This document shows, piece by piece, positions 29,008 through 37,480 of a DNA stretch of 64,000 nucleotides (positions are counted from its first letter, which is position 1; each line of letters opens with the position of its first letter). Both the position numbers and the translations under genes were made by a program. The notes below the pieces were generated by a model, which was given only the letters and a program-made list of their open reading frames with translations, was not told the origin of the DNA and did no database searches. The stretch is from NCBI RefSeq assembly GCF_046097595.1, contig NZ_JBJUVG010000003.1, positions 1-64,000 of the forward strand, given 5' to 3'. The stretch comes from Peptococcus simiae. Lineage in GTDB: Bacteria; Bacillota; Peptococcia; Peptococcales; Peptococcaceae.

Positions 29008-29520
29008 ATGGTTTCAGATAACCGAGTTAAGCATGATCCATTGACACGATCCTTGGCTCTTGAATTATTTGAACGAGGATTTGGATACATGTTTGTATCA
29101 TCTCATCTTGGCATTCCTTGAGATACTGTGCGACAATGGTATTATAAATATAGCGCCATTGGCTCAGGAGGAGTGTTAATGATGGGTGGAAAGCAAAAGA
29201 AGTATAGCTATGACCTAAAGCTGGAAGCTGCCAAAGCAGTCGTAGAAAGAGATATGAGCTACTCAGAAGCAATGGTTTACTTTAAGATTGCTTCTTTAGC
29301 ACCCTTAAAAAGATGGTGCAAGCTATACCGTGAAGGTGGTGAGATAGCTCTGCTTCCAAAAGCGAAAGGGCGCCCCAGTGCAAGCAAGTCAAAAGCTACA
29401 GCAATGACTGAAGTGGACATGCTCAAGGCGAAAATACTACGCCTAGAAGCAGAAAATGCCTGCTTAAAAAAAGCGCAAGCCCTGAAAGCCTTAGAGAACT
29501 TCCCAACCGAACTAAAGTAG
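29008..29520 (+). pseudogene. IS3-family transposase orfA with internal stop
   Basis: ATG 29008 follows GGGGAG at good spacing. The first 37 codons (VKHDPLTRSLALELFERGFG, SSHLGIP) end in TGA 29119-29121; the same frame goes on as DTVRQWYYKY and through a second helix-turn-helix and a leucine-zipper-like end (DMLKAKILRLEAENACLKK). Homology runs through the stop, which most simply arose from CGA (Arg). A restart at ATG 29179 behind GGAGGAG could make a shortened protein. The A-run 29466-29472 is the expected -1 slip site into orfB. Confidence 0.8.
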
Positions 29521-30266
29521 CCATTGTTTCGGCGCTTTCAGGGCAATTTTCACGCGCCATTCTCCTTGAATGTGTCGCATTAGCACGATCAAGCTATTAC
29601 TACCTCCTTTCTCACCCAGTAAAGCCTACACGTCCGGAACTTCATGAGGCGGTCAAAGAAATTTTTTCGAGAACACCAAACGGTTGTGGTCATAGGCAAA
29701 TCGCTATGGGCTTACGTGCTGAATTAGGCGTAAAGATAGCCAACAAAACCGTACTAAAAATTATGCATGACCTAGGACTTCATTGCCAAATTCGAAAAGT
29801 AAGAGCATCCACAAAATATAATGCCTATCATGGTGAACAGAAGAAAGTATTTGACAATATATTGAAGAGAGATTTTAATGCCAATAAGCCCTGGGAAAAG
29901 CTTGGAACAGATGTGACAGCCTTTCAGCTATCTTGGGGAAAGGCTTACTTGGCACCGATTTATGACTTTGCCTCAAAGGCAATTGTCGCCTGGTCTATTT
30001 CACAAAGCCCGACGATGGCACAGCAATATGAACTGTTAGATCAATTCTTCGCCAAGCTACCCAAAGGTGCCCATCCCATCTTACATAGTGATCGTGGCTG
30101 GCAATACCAACATGGCACTTGGTGCAAGAAACTTAAAGAGCAAGGGATTATCCAGAGCATGTCGAAGTTGGGCAACTGCTTAGATAATGCTGCAACAGAG
30201 CAGGTTTTTGGTCACCTCAAAGACGAGTTTTTCCGTGGTCAGCATTGGCATACCTTTGATCTATGA
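29466..30266 (+). pseudogene. IS3-family transposase orfB, 3'-truncated
   Basis: The integrase part of the transposase, entered by -1 slipping on the run of seven A (29466-29472). It holds the HTH_21 segment (GHRQIAMGLRAELGVKI), first catalytic Asp in KLGTDVTAFQ, second in LHSDRGWQYQH and Glu in NAATEQVFGHLKDEFF. Reading stops at TGA 30266 right after HWHTFDL, whereas family members continue for about 40-50 residues (YYN..R.Q..L..LTP). The bases after the stop run directly into the right terminal repeat, so a deletion removed the end. ATG 29706 is only an internal Met. Confidence 0.8.
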
Positions 30267-30284
30267 TATAGTTTCTATTTATCT

Positions 30285-30309
30285 TGTCCAAGATTACGGG
30301 TGCAGTTCA
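30285..30309 (-). repeat. IS right terminal inverted repeat
   Basis: Reverse complement starts TGAACTGC and ends TCTTGGACA, matching the left end. Confidence 0.8.
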
Positions 30310-30332
30310 TTGACCTGCAGCGGGGCTCTTTT
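30310..30332 (+). terminator. Right half of rubredoxin terminator
   Basis: Begins with the duplicated TTG, then CTGCAGCGGGGCT (30315-30327) and CTTTT. Complement of 28941-28953 apart from one pair. Confidence 0.75.
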
Positions 30333-30376
30333 ATGCCGACCTTGGCTGGAAAGGGGGTATTTCCTGCATCTTCTAC

Positions 30377-30406
30377 TTGACACAGGGACTTTACCTGTTT
30401 TATAAT
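30377..30406 (+). promoter_or_regulatory. Promoter of tRNA-Ile
   Basis: TTGACA (30377-30382), 18 bases, TATAAT (30401-30406). Confidence 0.82.
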
Positions 30407-30429
30407 AGCATTCGTCAAGATATTGATAT

Positions 30430-30503
<74 letters not shown>

Positions 30504-30504
30504 T

Positions 30505-30537
30505 AAAAAAGAGCCCACCAAGGTGGGCTCTTTTTTC
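30505..30537. terminator. Terminator after tRNA-Ile
   Basis: Perfect stem AAAAAAGAGCCCACC with GGTGGGCTCTTTTTT (30505-30535). Because it has both an A- and a T-run it may also end the minus-strand hydrolase gene. Confidence 0.9.
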
Positions 30538-30567
30538 TTTATCCGGTCCGGTGGAGAGCTCGTCCGC

Positions 30568-32217
30568 CTAAGCCGGGTTGTGGTCGGCAAAGTAGTCGCG
30601 GAAGGCGTGGAGGACGTCCGGGTTATCGTCAATTCTGTAGGCCCGGCTGACCACGCCGGTCTTGTTCGGGTCGAAGTCCTCGTGGTTCCACCAAATGGCC
30701 ACCTTAATGTTGGGGTAGCCGGTATCGATGGTGGCCAGCATATCTCGGACCCAGGCGGCCTTGTCGCCGCCAAAGGAGGAAGAGGAGAACTCAGTGATCA
30801 TCATGGGCTGGTCGTAGAGGGCCTGGTATTCCTGGTAGAGGGGGAGGTACATGGCGTTAAAGGACCGCCACTTTTCGTGGGGGTAGTAGGTGCCATTGTT
30901 ATAGGCCGTTAAGCCGATGATGTCTACATATCCATTGCCGGGCCAGGTGAGGCCGGGGTCATTCCACTTATAGGGTGGAAAGTCGGCTTCATTGGGGTTC
31001 CAGACGAAGAGTATCTGGCCGGCAACCCCCTCTTTGCTAAAGAAGTCACAAACATAGCGGTAAAAGGCCTTGTAGATATCCGGGTCCCGGGACAGGTGGA
31101 CGGGGCTATAGGCACACCAGTCCCCGTTCATTTCATTGCCCACCCGGAGGAGGATGGTGGCCCGGCTCTCGCGGATGACAGCGGCCAGGTCCTTCAGGTA
31201 GTGGTCGTACTTGCCGTTAAGGATCTCGTAGACCTGGTTGGGCCCTTCAGGCGGGTTGGCCGTCTGGAAGGTCAGCTCTACGGCCCGGCCCTCGGCCTGG
31301 GCCTGGTTTAAAATGGGGGCAATCTTGCTTTCCGGGTCGGAATTGATCACGTCAATGTAGTGGACCAGGAAGGGAAAGTGGGTGTCAAAGTCCTTCTCCA
31401 GGCCATGGAGGTAGCCATAGCGCTGGTTAGCGTAATCCGGGTCAAAGATGCCCCAGCGGAGGGGGGCCTCCTTGGAAAAGTATTTGTTATAGACAGCGGC
31501 TGTTTGTTGGTTCAGGTCCAGGGGGTGGCGGCGGTTGGCCGGGTCCGGCGCCATATAGGGGCTGGCGCTGGGGGTCTGGAGTTTGAGGCTGTCAGCGATG
31601 GCATTGACTTGGTCCCGCTGGCTCTGGCTGATGGGCTGGGCGGCCCGGTACATGAAACTGATGCCCTGGCCCTTGTCGGAAATCATATCAATGGCGTAAT
31701 AATGGGGCCGGTCATTTTCAACCCTGGTCAGGGGTGTCCGGTCCCAGGCGGTGGCCACTCCGGCAAGGCCGGCGAACTGGACCTCTTCCTGGAAGGTCAC
31801 CTGGTGGTCCTTGCTATTGCGGAAGGCATGAGGGGCACTGGAGTCCTGGCCACTGCACAGTTGCAGGTAGTAGGCCGGGTCACTGTCGGCCGGGAGGGTT
31901 GGGGTCAGGTAAATATCCAGCCGGCTATCTTTGGTCCAGCTGATTTCCGTCCGCAGCTGGGCCCGGTCAAAGGCGACCTGGGCGCCCTTGGGGAGGATGA
32001 CCCGGTAGCCATCAACCCGGTTGGTCAGGACCTGGCCCTGGCCACTGTCGGTTAACTGGTAGCTGGTCTTAAAGAGAAGGTCCTGGGTTGAAGCAGCTGC
32101 TGGGTGGACCTTTTTAGGTTCGAAACTGGCCAATCCCAGGAGGGTAGACCCGATGATGACGATGCAAATCGCTGCCCGTCCTAGCTGCGTGGATGTTTTT
32201 TCTGTAGACTTCTGCAT
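30568..32217 (-). CDS. Secreted glycoside hydrolase, GH26-like
   Basis: A 549-residue protein with an N-terminal membrane segment (residues about 13-31, AAICIVIIGSTLLGLASFE) acting as signal or anchor. Residues about 45-215 are a beta-rich domain of unknown type. From about 245 on it looks like a (beta/alpha)8 hydrolase of the GH26 type: acid/base Glu362 in LLRVGNEMNGDW and nucleophile Glu476 in MMITEFSSSSF, spaced as in mannanases and related enzymes; ILFVWNPNEADFPPYKW and the IIGLTAYNNGTYY strand support this. Substrate unknown, possibly a beta-mannan or exopolysaccharide. Divergent from oatA, so it may act on surface sugars. Confidence 0.75.
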   Translation of the reverse strand: MQKSTEKTSTQLGRAAICIVIIGSTLLGLASFEPKKVHPAAASTQDLLFKTSYQLTDSGQGQVLTNRVDGYRVILPKGAQVAFDRAQLRTEISWTKDSRLDIYLTPTLPADSDPAYYLQLCSGQDSSAPHAFRNSKDHQVTFQEEVQFAGLAGVATAWDRTPLTRVENDRPHYYAIDMISDKGQGISFMYRAAQPISQSQRDQVNAIADSLKLQTPSASPYMAPDPANRRHPLDLNQQTAAVYNKYFSKEAPLRWGIFDPDYANQRYGYLHGLEKDFDTHFPFLVHYIDVINSDPESKIAPILNQAQAEGRAVELTFQTANPPEGPNQVYEILNGKYDHYLKDLAAVIRESRATILLRVGNEMNGDWCAYSPVHLSRDPDIYKAFYRYVCDFFSKEGVAGQILFVWNPNEADFPPYKWNDPGLTWPGNGYVDIIGLTAYNNGTYYPHEKWRSFNAMYLPLYQEYQALYDQPMMITEFSSSSFGGDKAAWVRDMLATIDTGYPNIKVAIWWNHEDFDPNKTGVVSRAYRIDDNPDVLHAFRDYFADHNPA

Positions 32218-32339
32218 GGAAGACCCCCTTGGCCGGTGTTATCAGAATACAAATACTAGGCTTATTATACCAGTTTTGTATTTATAAATATAGAGGCCTT
32301 TCGCATGGGGCAGAATCCAGCTTTTTAGCCGATCATCTA

Positions 32340-32368
32340 TTGGCAGCAGGTTAGCCCTTTGTTACAAT
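32340..32368 (+). promoter_or_regulatory. Promoter of oatA
   Basis: TTGGCA (32340-32345), 17 bases, TACAAT (32363-32368), 33 bases before the start. Confidence 0.7.
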
Positions 32369-32401
32369 AAAGGACATAAGAATGATTTAGAAAGGGGCCT
32401 T

Positions 32402-34324
32402 ATGGTGCCAAAACAACAAGTTTACTACCCGGCCTTAGAAGCCTTGCGCGTGATCGCCCTGGCCGGGGTCGTCCTATACCACTACTATCCCCAACACCTG
32501 CCCGGTGCCTTTATCGGTGTGGATATTTTCCTGGTCCTGTCCGGTTTTTTGCTGGCCCGGTCCTTAGAGGCCAAGTATAACCGGGGGGAACCCTTCCACT
32601 ATGGGGCCTTCCTGGCCAAGCGGGCCTGGCGGCTCTGGTGGCCGCTTTTTTGGATGCTCCTCTTGGCCATCGGCTTTATCAATTGCTTTGCGCCTTCCTT
32701 CTTATTTAATGTGCGGGCGACGGCCTTATCCGGGTTGACTTTTAGCAATAACTGGTGGCAGGTCCTCCAGGGGGCTTCCTACTTTGCTGAATTTGTCCAC
32801 CCCTCGGCCTTTACCCACCTCTGGTACGTGGCTCTCATCATGCAGGTCTTTGTGGTCTTTCCCCTGATCCTGCGGGCCTGTCAGCGCCTCCTGGGCCATC
32901 CCTTGCTGGAGGCCGCTGTCCTGGTGGCCCTGGCCCTGGTTAGCGCCCTGGCTATGGGCCTTATTTACGAGCCGGGCGGGGACCCCTCCCGGGTCTATTA
33001 TGGGACGGACACCCGAGCCTTTGCCTTCCTTCTTGGGGCGGCGGGGGGCCTTTTGAAAGAGGGGCAGGTTGGCCGGCGGCTGGCTGAAAGGTGGCCGCTT
33101 TTGCGCCGCCTGCCCGTTGAGGACGGCCTTGCCCTGGTGGGTCTGGTGGGCCTGGTCATCCTGGCCCGGCAGCTCATGGACCAAACGGCCTTTACCTACC
33201 GGGGCGGTCTCTTCCTGGCCAGTCTGGTGGCCCTGGTGACCATTTTTGGCCTGTCCTCTAAGAACAGTGTCCTGGCCCGACTCCTGTCCTGGAAGCCCCT
33301 GGTTTGGCTGGGCAACCGGACCTATGCCCTCTACCTCTGGTATTATCCTGTTTATGCGGTCCTGGGGCGGATGTCCGGCCTGCAGAAGGTCCCGGCCCTC
33401 CAGTGGCTGATCCTCCTGGGCCTGGGGGTCTTGACCCATTCCCTGGCTCAAGGGCAGATGGGCCGTTTCTTAAAGGGCTGGCTGCAAGGCCTGCTGGCCC
33501 GGCCCAGAGAGGCCTTTAGCCGGGAGACCTTCCTGAATGATCTCCGTCGCTGGCCCGGTCGGGCGGTGGCCCTGGTGCTAATCCTGGCCTTTGCCGGCTC
33601 GGCCCTGGTCGGGGTCCTCCGGGCCCCGGCCGGAGAGAACCAAACGGTGGCCGAGCTCCAGGCCCAATTGGCTGAAACCCAGCGGAAGTTGGAAGCCAAG
33701 AAGCGGGCCGAAGACCGGGCCCAGGTCGAGGCCATGGGGGCCATCGAGGGGCTGACCGATGCCGAGCGGCTTTTTGCGGCAGATGCCAATGTGACCTTTA
33801 TTGGGGATTCCATCCTCTTGAGCGCGGCAACGCCCTTGGCCGAGGCCTTCCCCAAGGCAACCATTGATGGCCAAGTCGGTCGTCAGCTCAACCAAAGCGG
33901 GGCCGTTGTCGACCAGCTGGCGGAAAATGGCCAGTTGGCGGAAACAGTGGTCGTGGTCCTGGGCTCTAACGGGCCCTTTACCGAAGACCAGCTGGAAGAC
34001 CTGGCCAGCCGTTTGGGCAAGCGACGACTCTACTTTGTCAACACCCATGTCAACCGGCAGTGGCAGGAAAGCGTCAATGAGATGCTAGCCGCCTACGTGA
34101 AAGGTCATAAGAATGCCCACTTAATTGACTGGAAAAGCCATGTCGCCCCCCATCCGGAGTGGCTCTATGAGGACCAAACCCACTGTAACCCTGAAGGGGC
34201 CAGTGCCTTTATGCAATTAGTGGTAAAGACCCTCTATGAGGACCTGGGCCAGGCACCGGCCAAAGAGACAAGCGCTGCGCCATCCAGCAAGGGCAAGCAG
34301 GCTTCTACAAAAGCTAAGGCCTAG
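32402..34324 (+). CDS. oatA: Peptidoglycan/cell-surface O-acetyltransferase (OatA-like)
   Basis: A 640-residue two-part enzyme. Residues 1-390 are an acyltransferase_3 domain with about ten membrane helices; LEALRVIALAGVVLYHYYPQ, GAFIGVDIFLVLSGFLLARS and RRLWW-type arginines are the family marks. Residues about 430-625 are an extracellular SGNH hydrolase-fold domain: VTFIGDSILL with nucleophile Ser470, VVVVLGSNG, and DQTHCNPEGASAFM with the Asp-His pair. Acetylation of MurNAc by such proteins protects the wall from lysozyme. The end is a lysine/alanine-rich tail. Ribosome site AAAGGGG (32390-32396). Confidence 0.85.
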   Translation: MVPKQQVYYPALEALRVIALAGVVLYHYYPQHLPGAFIGVDIFLVLSGFLLARSLEAKYNRGEPFHYGAFLAKRAWRLWWPLFWMLLLAIGFINCFAPSFLFNVRATALSGLTFSNNWWQVLQGASYFAEFVHPSAFTHLWYVALIMQVFVVFPLILRACQRLLGHPLLEAAVLVALALVSALAMGLIYEPGGDPSRVYYGTDTRAFAFLLGAAGGLLKEGQVGRRLAERWPLLRRLPVEDGLALVGLVGLVILARQLMDQTAFTYRGGLFLASLVALVTIFGLSSKNSVLARLLSWKPLVWLGNRTYALYLWYYPVYAVLGRMSGLQKVPALQWLILLGLGVLTHSLAQGQMGRFLKGWLQGLLARPREAFSRETFLNDLRRWPGRAVALVLILAFAGSALVGVLRAPAGENQTVAELQAQLAETQRKLEAKKRAEDRAQVEAMGAIEGLTDAERLFAADANVTFIGDSILLSAATPLAEAFPKATIDGQVGRQLNQSGAVVDQLAENGQLAETVVVVLGSNGPFTEDQLEDLASRLGKRRLYFVNTHVNRQWQESVNEMLAAYVKGHKNAHLIDWKSHVAPHPEWLYEDQTHCNPEGASAFMQLVVKTLYEDLGQAPAKETSAAPSSKGKQASTKAKA

Positions 34325-34354
34325 GGCCGGAAAAGACAAGAAATATTAACACTT

Positions 34355-34385
34355 CTGCCCAGGCCCTCGTTGACGGCCTGGGCAG
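34355..34385 (+). terminator. Hairpin after oatA (weak terminator)
   Basis: CTGCCCAGGCC (34355-34365) pairs perfectly with GGCCTGGGCAG (34375-34385), but only CTTCTCT follows, so termination may be partial. Confidence 0.5.
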
Positions 34386-34407
34386 CTTCTCTAAATGCGT
34401 TGAAAAC

Positions 34408-34436
34408 TTGCATTTCAGGGGGGCTTAGGCTATAAT
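34408..34436 (+). promoter_or_regulatory. Promoter of mltG
   Basis: TTGCAT (34408-34413), 17 bases, TATAAT (34431-34436). Confidence 0.72.
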
Positions 34437-34475
34437 TCTTAAAGATATTATCAAAAACCTTGAGGAGGTCTGTTC

Positions 34476-35624
34476 ATGCCGGAAACGCCCAGTGAGCGCC
34501 TTGAGCGCCGGCGCGCAGAGCGTGCTGCCCACCGCAAACGCGCCCGACAACGCCGGTTTAGAATCGGTTGTAGCGCGTTTATCATTCTTATACTCCTGGC
34601 CTTTGTGGGTATAGGGATCCGTATGATTCAAGTAAGCCAGAATACCCAGGAAATGGAGGCTGAGAAAAAGCCGGCCATTTCTGTCACCATTGATGAAGGG
34701 GAAGCCGTTGGCGATATTGCCAACAAGCTGGAAAAAGAAGGCGTTATTAAAAATGCAGGCCTTTTCAAGTTCTATGTTCGCTTGAAAAATGAAGGGGCTG
34801 ACTTCAAAGCCGGCACCCACTTATTTGCAGAAAATATGCCCATGAAAGCCGTCATCAAAGAGTTGAAGAATGCCTCCGGCGGCGGGGTCGGGATTGTCAA
34901 GGTCCTGGTCCGCGAAGGCTCTACCCTGGACCAGATTGCCGAATCGGTGGAAGAAGCCACCGGCGTTTCTAAAAAGGACTTTAAGGCGGCAGTGACCGAT
35001 GAAGCCCTGATTCAAAAGCTCGTCGACCGCCACCCGGACCTCTTAAAAGAGGTCGCGGGCAAGGATGACGTCCGCTACACCCTGGAAGGGTACCTCTTCC
35101 CGGCCACCTATGATTACAACCTGAAAGAGGGCATTCCCTCACTCATCACCCAGATGGTCGACAAGTGTGCAGAAGTGGTCGCCCCCTTTGAAGCGGATAT
35201 CCAGGCCACCGGACACACCGTCAACGAAATTATGGCCATGGCCTCCTTAATTGAGAAGGAGGGGGTCACCCCGGAAGACCGGAAGAAAATTTCCTCCGTC
35301 TTCTACAACCGAATTGCCCAAGGCATGCCCATCCAATCGGATATCTCTGTTTTATATGCCCTGGGAACCCACAAGGAAATGGTCACCTTTAAGGACTTGG
35401 AAGTGGATTCGCCCTACAACCTCTATAAGAACCAGGGCCTGCCGCCGGGACCGATGAATTCTCCATCGGAAGAAGCCATTGATGCTGCAGTCCACCCGGC
35501 CGACACCAACTTCATCTACTTCTATGCCGACCTGAAAACCGGTAAAGTCTACTTTACCGATGACTATGACCAGCACCTGGCCTGGCAAAAAGAATATGAG
35601 AAAAACGGCACCATCGCCGGTTAA
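34476..35624 (+). CDS. mltG: Endolytic murein transglycosylase
   Basis: A 382-residue MltG/YceG protein. A basic start (RLERRRAERAAHRKRARQRR) is followed by one membrane helix (residues about 29-50), so the enzyme part is outside. Typical segments: SVTIDEGEAVGDIANKLEKE, VREGSTLDQIAESVEEATGV, LEGYLFPATYDYNLKEG and the active-site stretch MASLIEKEGVTPEDRKKISS with catalytic Glu near residue 260, then VFYNRIAQGMPIQSDISVLY. It cuts growing glycan strands and so sets their length. Ribosome site TGAGGAGG (34461-34468). Confidence 0.92.
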   Translation: MPETPSERLERRRAERAAHRKRARQRRFRIGCSAFIILILLAFVGIGIRMIQVSQNTQEMEAEKKPAISVTIDEGEAVGDIANKLEKEGVIKNAGLFKFYVRLKNEGADFKAGTHLFAENMPMKAVIKELKNASGGGVGIVKVLVREGSTLDQIAESVEEATGVSKKDFKAAVTDEALIQKLVDRHPDLLKEVAGKDDVRYTLEGYLFPATYDYNLKEGIPSLITQMVDKCAEVVAPFEADIQATGHTVNEIMAMASLIEKEGVTPEDRKKISSVFYNRIAQGMPIQSDISVLYALGTHKEMVTFKDLEVDSPYNLYKNQGLPPGPMNSPSEEAIDAAVHPADTNFIYFYADLKTGKVYFTDDYDQHLAWQKEYEKNGTIAG

Positions 35625-35632
35625 TACCAGTG

Positions 35633-35664
35633 TAGCGTAAGCCTTCCGGCTTACGCTATTTTTA
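35633..35664 (+). terminator. Terminator after mltG
   Basis: TAGCGTAAGCC (35633-35643) pairs with GGCTTACGCTA (35648-35658); TTTTT follows. Confidence 0.9.
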
Positions 35665-35742
35665 TGGATAAAAATAGGCCGGACTGGTCATGCCCGGCTG
35701 GCGAGTCCCCTGGCAGCGAGGCTTGTCTAGGCTGACTTTAAA

Positions 35743-36016
35743 TTGTCCACAAGACTGAGGCCACTGTTTCCTGTGGCTAACTGCCTAAATCAAGCCCTTT
35801 TCCACCTTTTTAGGCAGACTTATCCCCATTATCCACAGGTCATCCACAGTTTTGCACACAAATCTATGCACAATCGATAAAGACCGCCATCAAGGCATTT
35901 GCTAAAAGGGATGAAAAAGGAGGCTGTAAAAAGCCCTTGACCAATAGGGTTGGCGATTTGTTATTAATTTGTTACTAAAACCAGGTTTTACCCAAGTTTT
36001 CCCCAACTTACCCACA
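35743..36016. other. Cluster of DnaA-box-like sequences in a gene-free gap
   Basis: Within the 520-base gap between mltG and ackA are TTGTCCACA (35743), TTAGCCACA on the minus strand (35772-35780), TTATCCCCA (35820), the exact consensus TTATCCACA (35829-35837), TCATCCACA (35840) and TTACCCACA (36008). Three lie in tandem within 29 bases. An AT-rich stretch (GATTTGTTATTAATTTGTTAC, about 35954-35974) lies between the clusters. No open frame is seen. Possible roles: replication-related DnaA binding, or DnaA control of ackA. Confidence 0.6.
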
Positions 36017-36114
36017 GGCTGGGGAAAACAGTTGTTTTCATTCATATTTTACGATAAATAAAAGATTCTTTTACGCCCTGGGCTTATAATCAACAGGGAA
36101 TAGTCATTTGAGAG

Positions 36115-36143
36115 TTGACAAAGCCGCAGATAGCATGAATAAT
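36115..36143 (+). promoter_or_regulatory. Promoter of ackA
   Basis: TTGACA (36115-36120), 17 bases, AATAAT (36138-36143), 40 bases before the ATG. A further TATAAT lies at 36085-36090. Confidence 0.68.
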
Positions 36144-36183
36144 AATAGAAGCGAAAGCATAAATATCAGGAAGAGGTGGACAA

Positions 36184-37428
36184 ATGTTAGTATTAGTCAT
36201 CAACAGCGGGAGCTCTTCATTAAAGTTCCAGTTACTCAACATGGAAACCGAAGAAGTTATCTCTAAAGGCGTTGTTGAACGGATCGGCTCTCGTCAAAAA
36301 GCCGAAATCACTTTACAGGCCAAGGGTCTGAAAGTTAAAGAAGAACAGGAAATTCCAAACCACCGGGTCGCTGTAGCCCGGGTGGTAGATGGTTTATTAA
36401 CCGGGGATCTGAGTGTTTTGAACTCTCTTGAAGAAATTGGTGTCGTTGGGCACCGGGTTGTTCAGGGGGGTACCACCTTCGATCACGCTATTTGCCTGGA
36501 TAAAGATGTTATCAGCAAAATCCGTCAGTACAGCTCCATTGCCCCCCTGCATAACCCGCCTGCTTTGGCCGGGATTGTCGCTTGCCAGGCCCATATGCCG
36601 GGGATTCCGCAGGTGGCTGTATTCGACACCGCTTTCCACCACACCATGAGTCAAGAGCACTATATGTATGCCATTGACTATGAAGACTACAAAAAATATG
36701 GCGTCCGTCGTTACGGGGCCCACGGGACCAGCCACAAGTTTGTTGCCGGTGAGCTGGCCAAGGCCATGGGCAAAGATATCCGTGACTTAAAACTCATCAC
36801 TTGCCACCTGGGGAACGGGGCTTCCATCACCGCTATTGAAGGCGGGAAAGTTGTCACCACCTCTATGGGCTTCACCCCTCTTGAAGGGCTCATGATGGGG
36901 ACCCGGTCCGGGGATATTGACGCCGCAGCCGTCCTTTACTTAATGGACAATAAAAACATGGACACCGTCCAAACCGATGATTACCTGAACAAACAATGCG
37001 GTCTCTTAGGGGTCAGCGGGATTTCTAACGACTTCCGTGACATCGAAGCCGCTATGGATGAAGGCAATAAACGGGCCCAGCTCGCTTATGACATGTTCGT
37101 CCTGAAGGTGCGGGAATACATCGGCCGCTATGTGGCCCTTATGAATGGGATTGATGGGATTGTCTTTACCGCCGGTATCGGTGAAAACGACGACCGGGTC
37201 CGCAAGTCCATTTGCGAAAACCTGGACTACCTGGGTATTGAAATCGATGAAGAAAAAAATGCCGGCTGCCGGGAACGCCGGGAATTAACCAAGGATGGGG
37301 CCCGGGTCCGGACCTTCGTTATCCCGACCAACGAAGAGCTGGCCATCGCCCGCGAAACCGTCGAAAGCTTGATCAAGTACCCCTGCGATTGCCTGAGCAA
37401 GGACGACGTCCAAGAAGACGACTTTTAA
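36184..37428 (+). CDS. ackA: Acetate kinase
   Basis: A 414-residue acetate kinase making ATP and acetate from acetyl phosphate. It begins MLVLVINSGSSSLKFQLLNM (the phosphate-binding N-terminus of the family); GHRVVQGGTTF, VFDTAFHHTMSQEHYMYAID, the RRYGAHGTSHKFV loop, HLGNGASITAIEGGKVVTTS, GLMMGTRSGDIDAA and FTAGIGENDDRVR are all present. Ribosome site AGGAAGAGG (36170-36178). The C-terminal tail KDDVQEDDF is a little longer and more acidic than usual. Single-gene unit, no pta next to it. Confidence 0.95.
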   Translation: MLVLVINSGSSSLKFQLLNMETEEVISKGVVERIGSRQKAEITLQAKGLKVKEEQEIPNHRVAVARVVDGLLTGDLSVLNSLEEIGVVGHRVVQGGTTFDHAICLDKDVISKIRQYSSIAPLHNPPALAGIVACQAHMPGIPQVAVFDTAFHHTMSQEHYMYAIDYEDYKKYGVRRYGAHGTSHKFVAGELAKAMGKDIRDLKLITCHLGNGASITAIEGGKVVTTSMGFTPLEGLMMGTRSGDIDAAAVLYLMDNKNMDTVQTDDYLNKQCGLLGVSGISNDFRDIEAAMDEGNKRAQLAYDMFVLKVREYIGRYVALMNGIDGIVFTAGIGENDDRVRKSICENLDYLGIEIDEEKNAGCRERRELTKDGARVRTFVIPTNEELAIARETVESLIKYPCDCLSKDDVQEDDF

Positions 37429-37446
37429 GCCGTATTCCTTATAAAG

Positions 37447-37480
37447 AAAAGCTGTCACCTGAAAGTGACAGCTTTTTTAT
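37447..37480. terminator. Two-way terminator between ackA and the GNAT gene
   Basis: AAAAGCTGTCAC with GTGACAGCTTTT (37447-37476) and flanking A/T runs; overlaps the last codons of the convergent gene. Confidence 0.85.

Larger units (their letters stand above)
28962..30309 (+). mobile_element. Degenerate IS3-family (IS150-like) insertion sequence
   Basis: A 1348-bp element with ends starting TGAACTGC and finishing GCAGTTCA, imperfect terminal repeats of about 25 bases, and a 3-base target duplication TTG (28959-28961 and 30310-30312). It carries overlapping orfA and orfB typical of the IS150 group. Both are damaged: an in-frame TGA in the helix-turn-helix of orfA and loss of the orfB 3' end. 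Full-length relatives are usually 100-150 bases longer. The intact ends would still let a related transposase move it. Confidence 0.88.

Noticed and set aside
31360..32055. 231-codon plus-strand frame opposite the GH26-like gene
   Set aside because: Mirror frame of a well-supported hydrolase with catalytic residues; low-complexity Gly/Val translation.
35660..35740. Possible small gene in the first part of the mltG-ackA gap
   Set aside because: Only short frames without ribosome sites; nothing recognisable besides the DnaA-like boxes further on.
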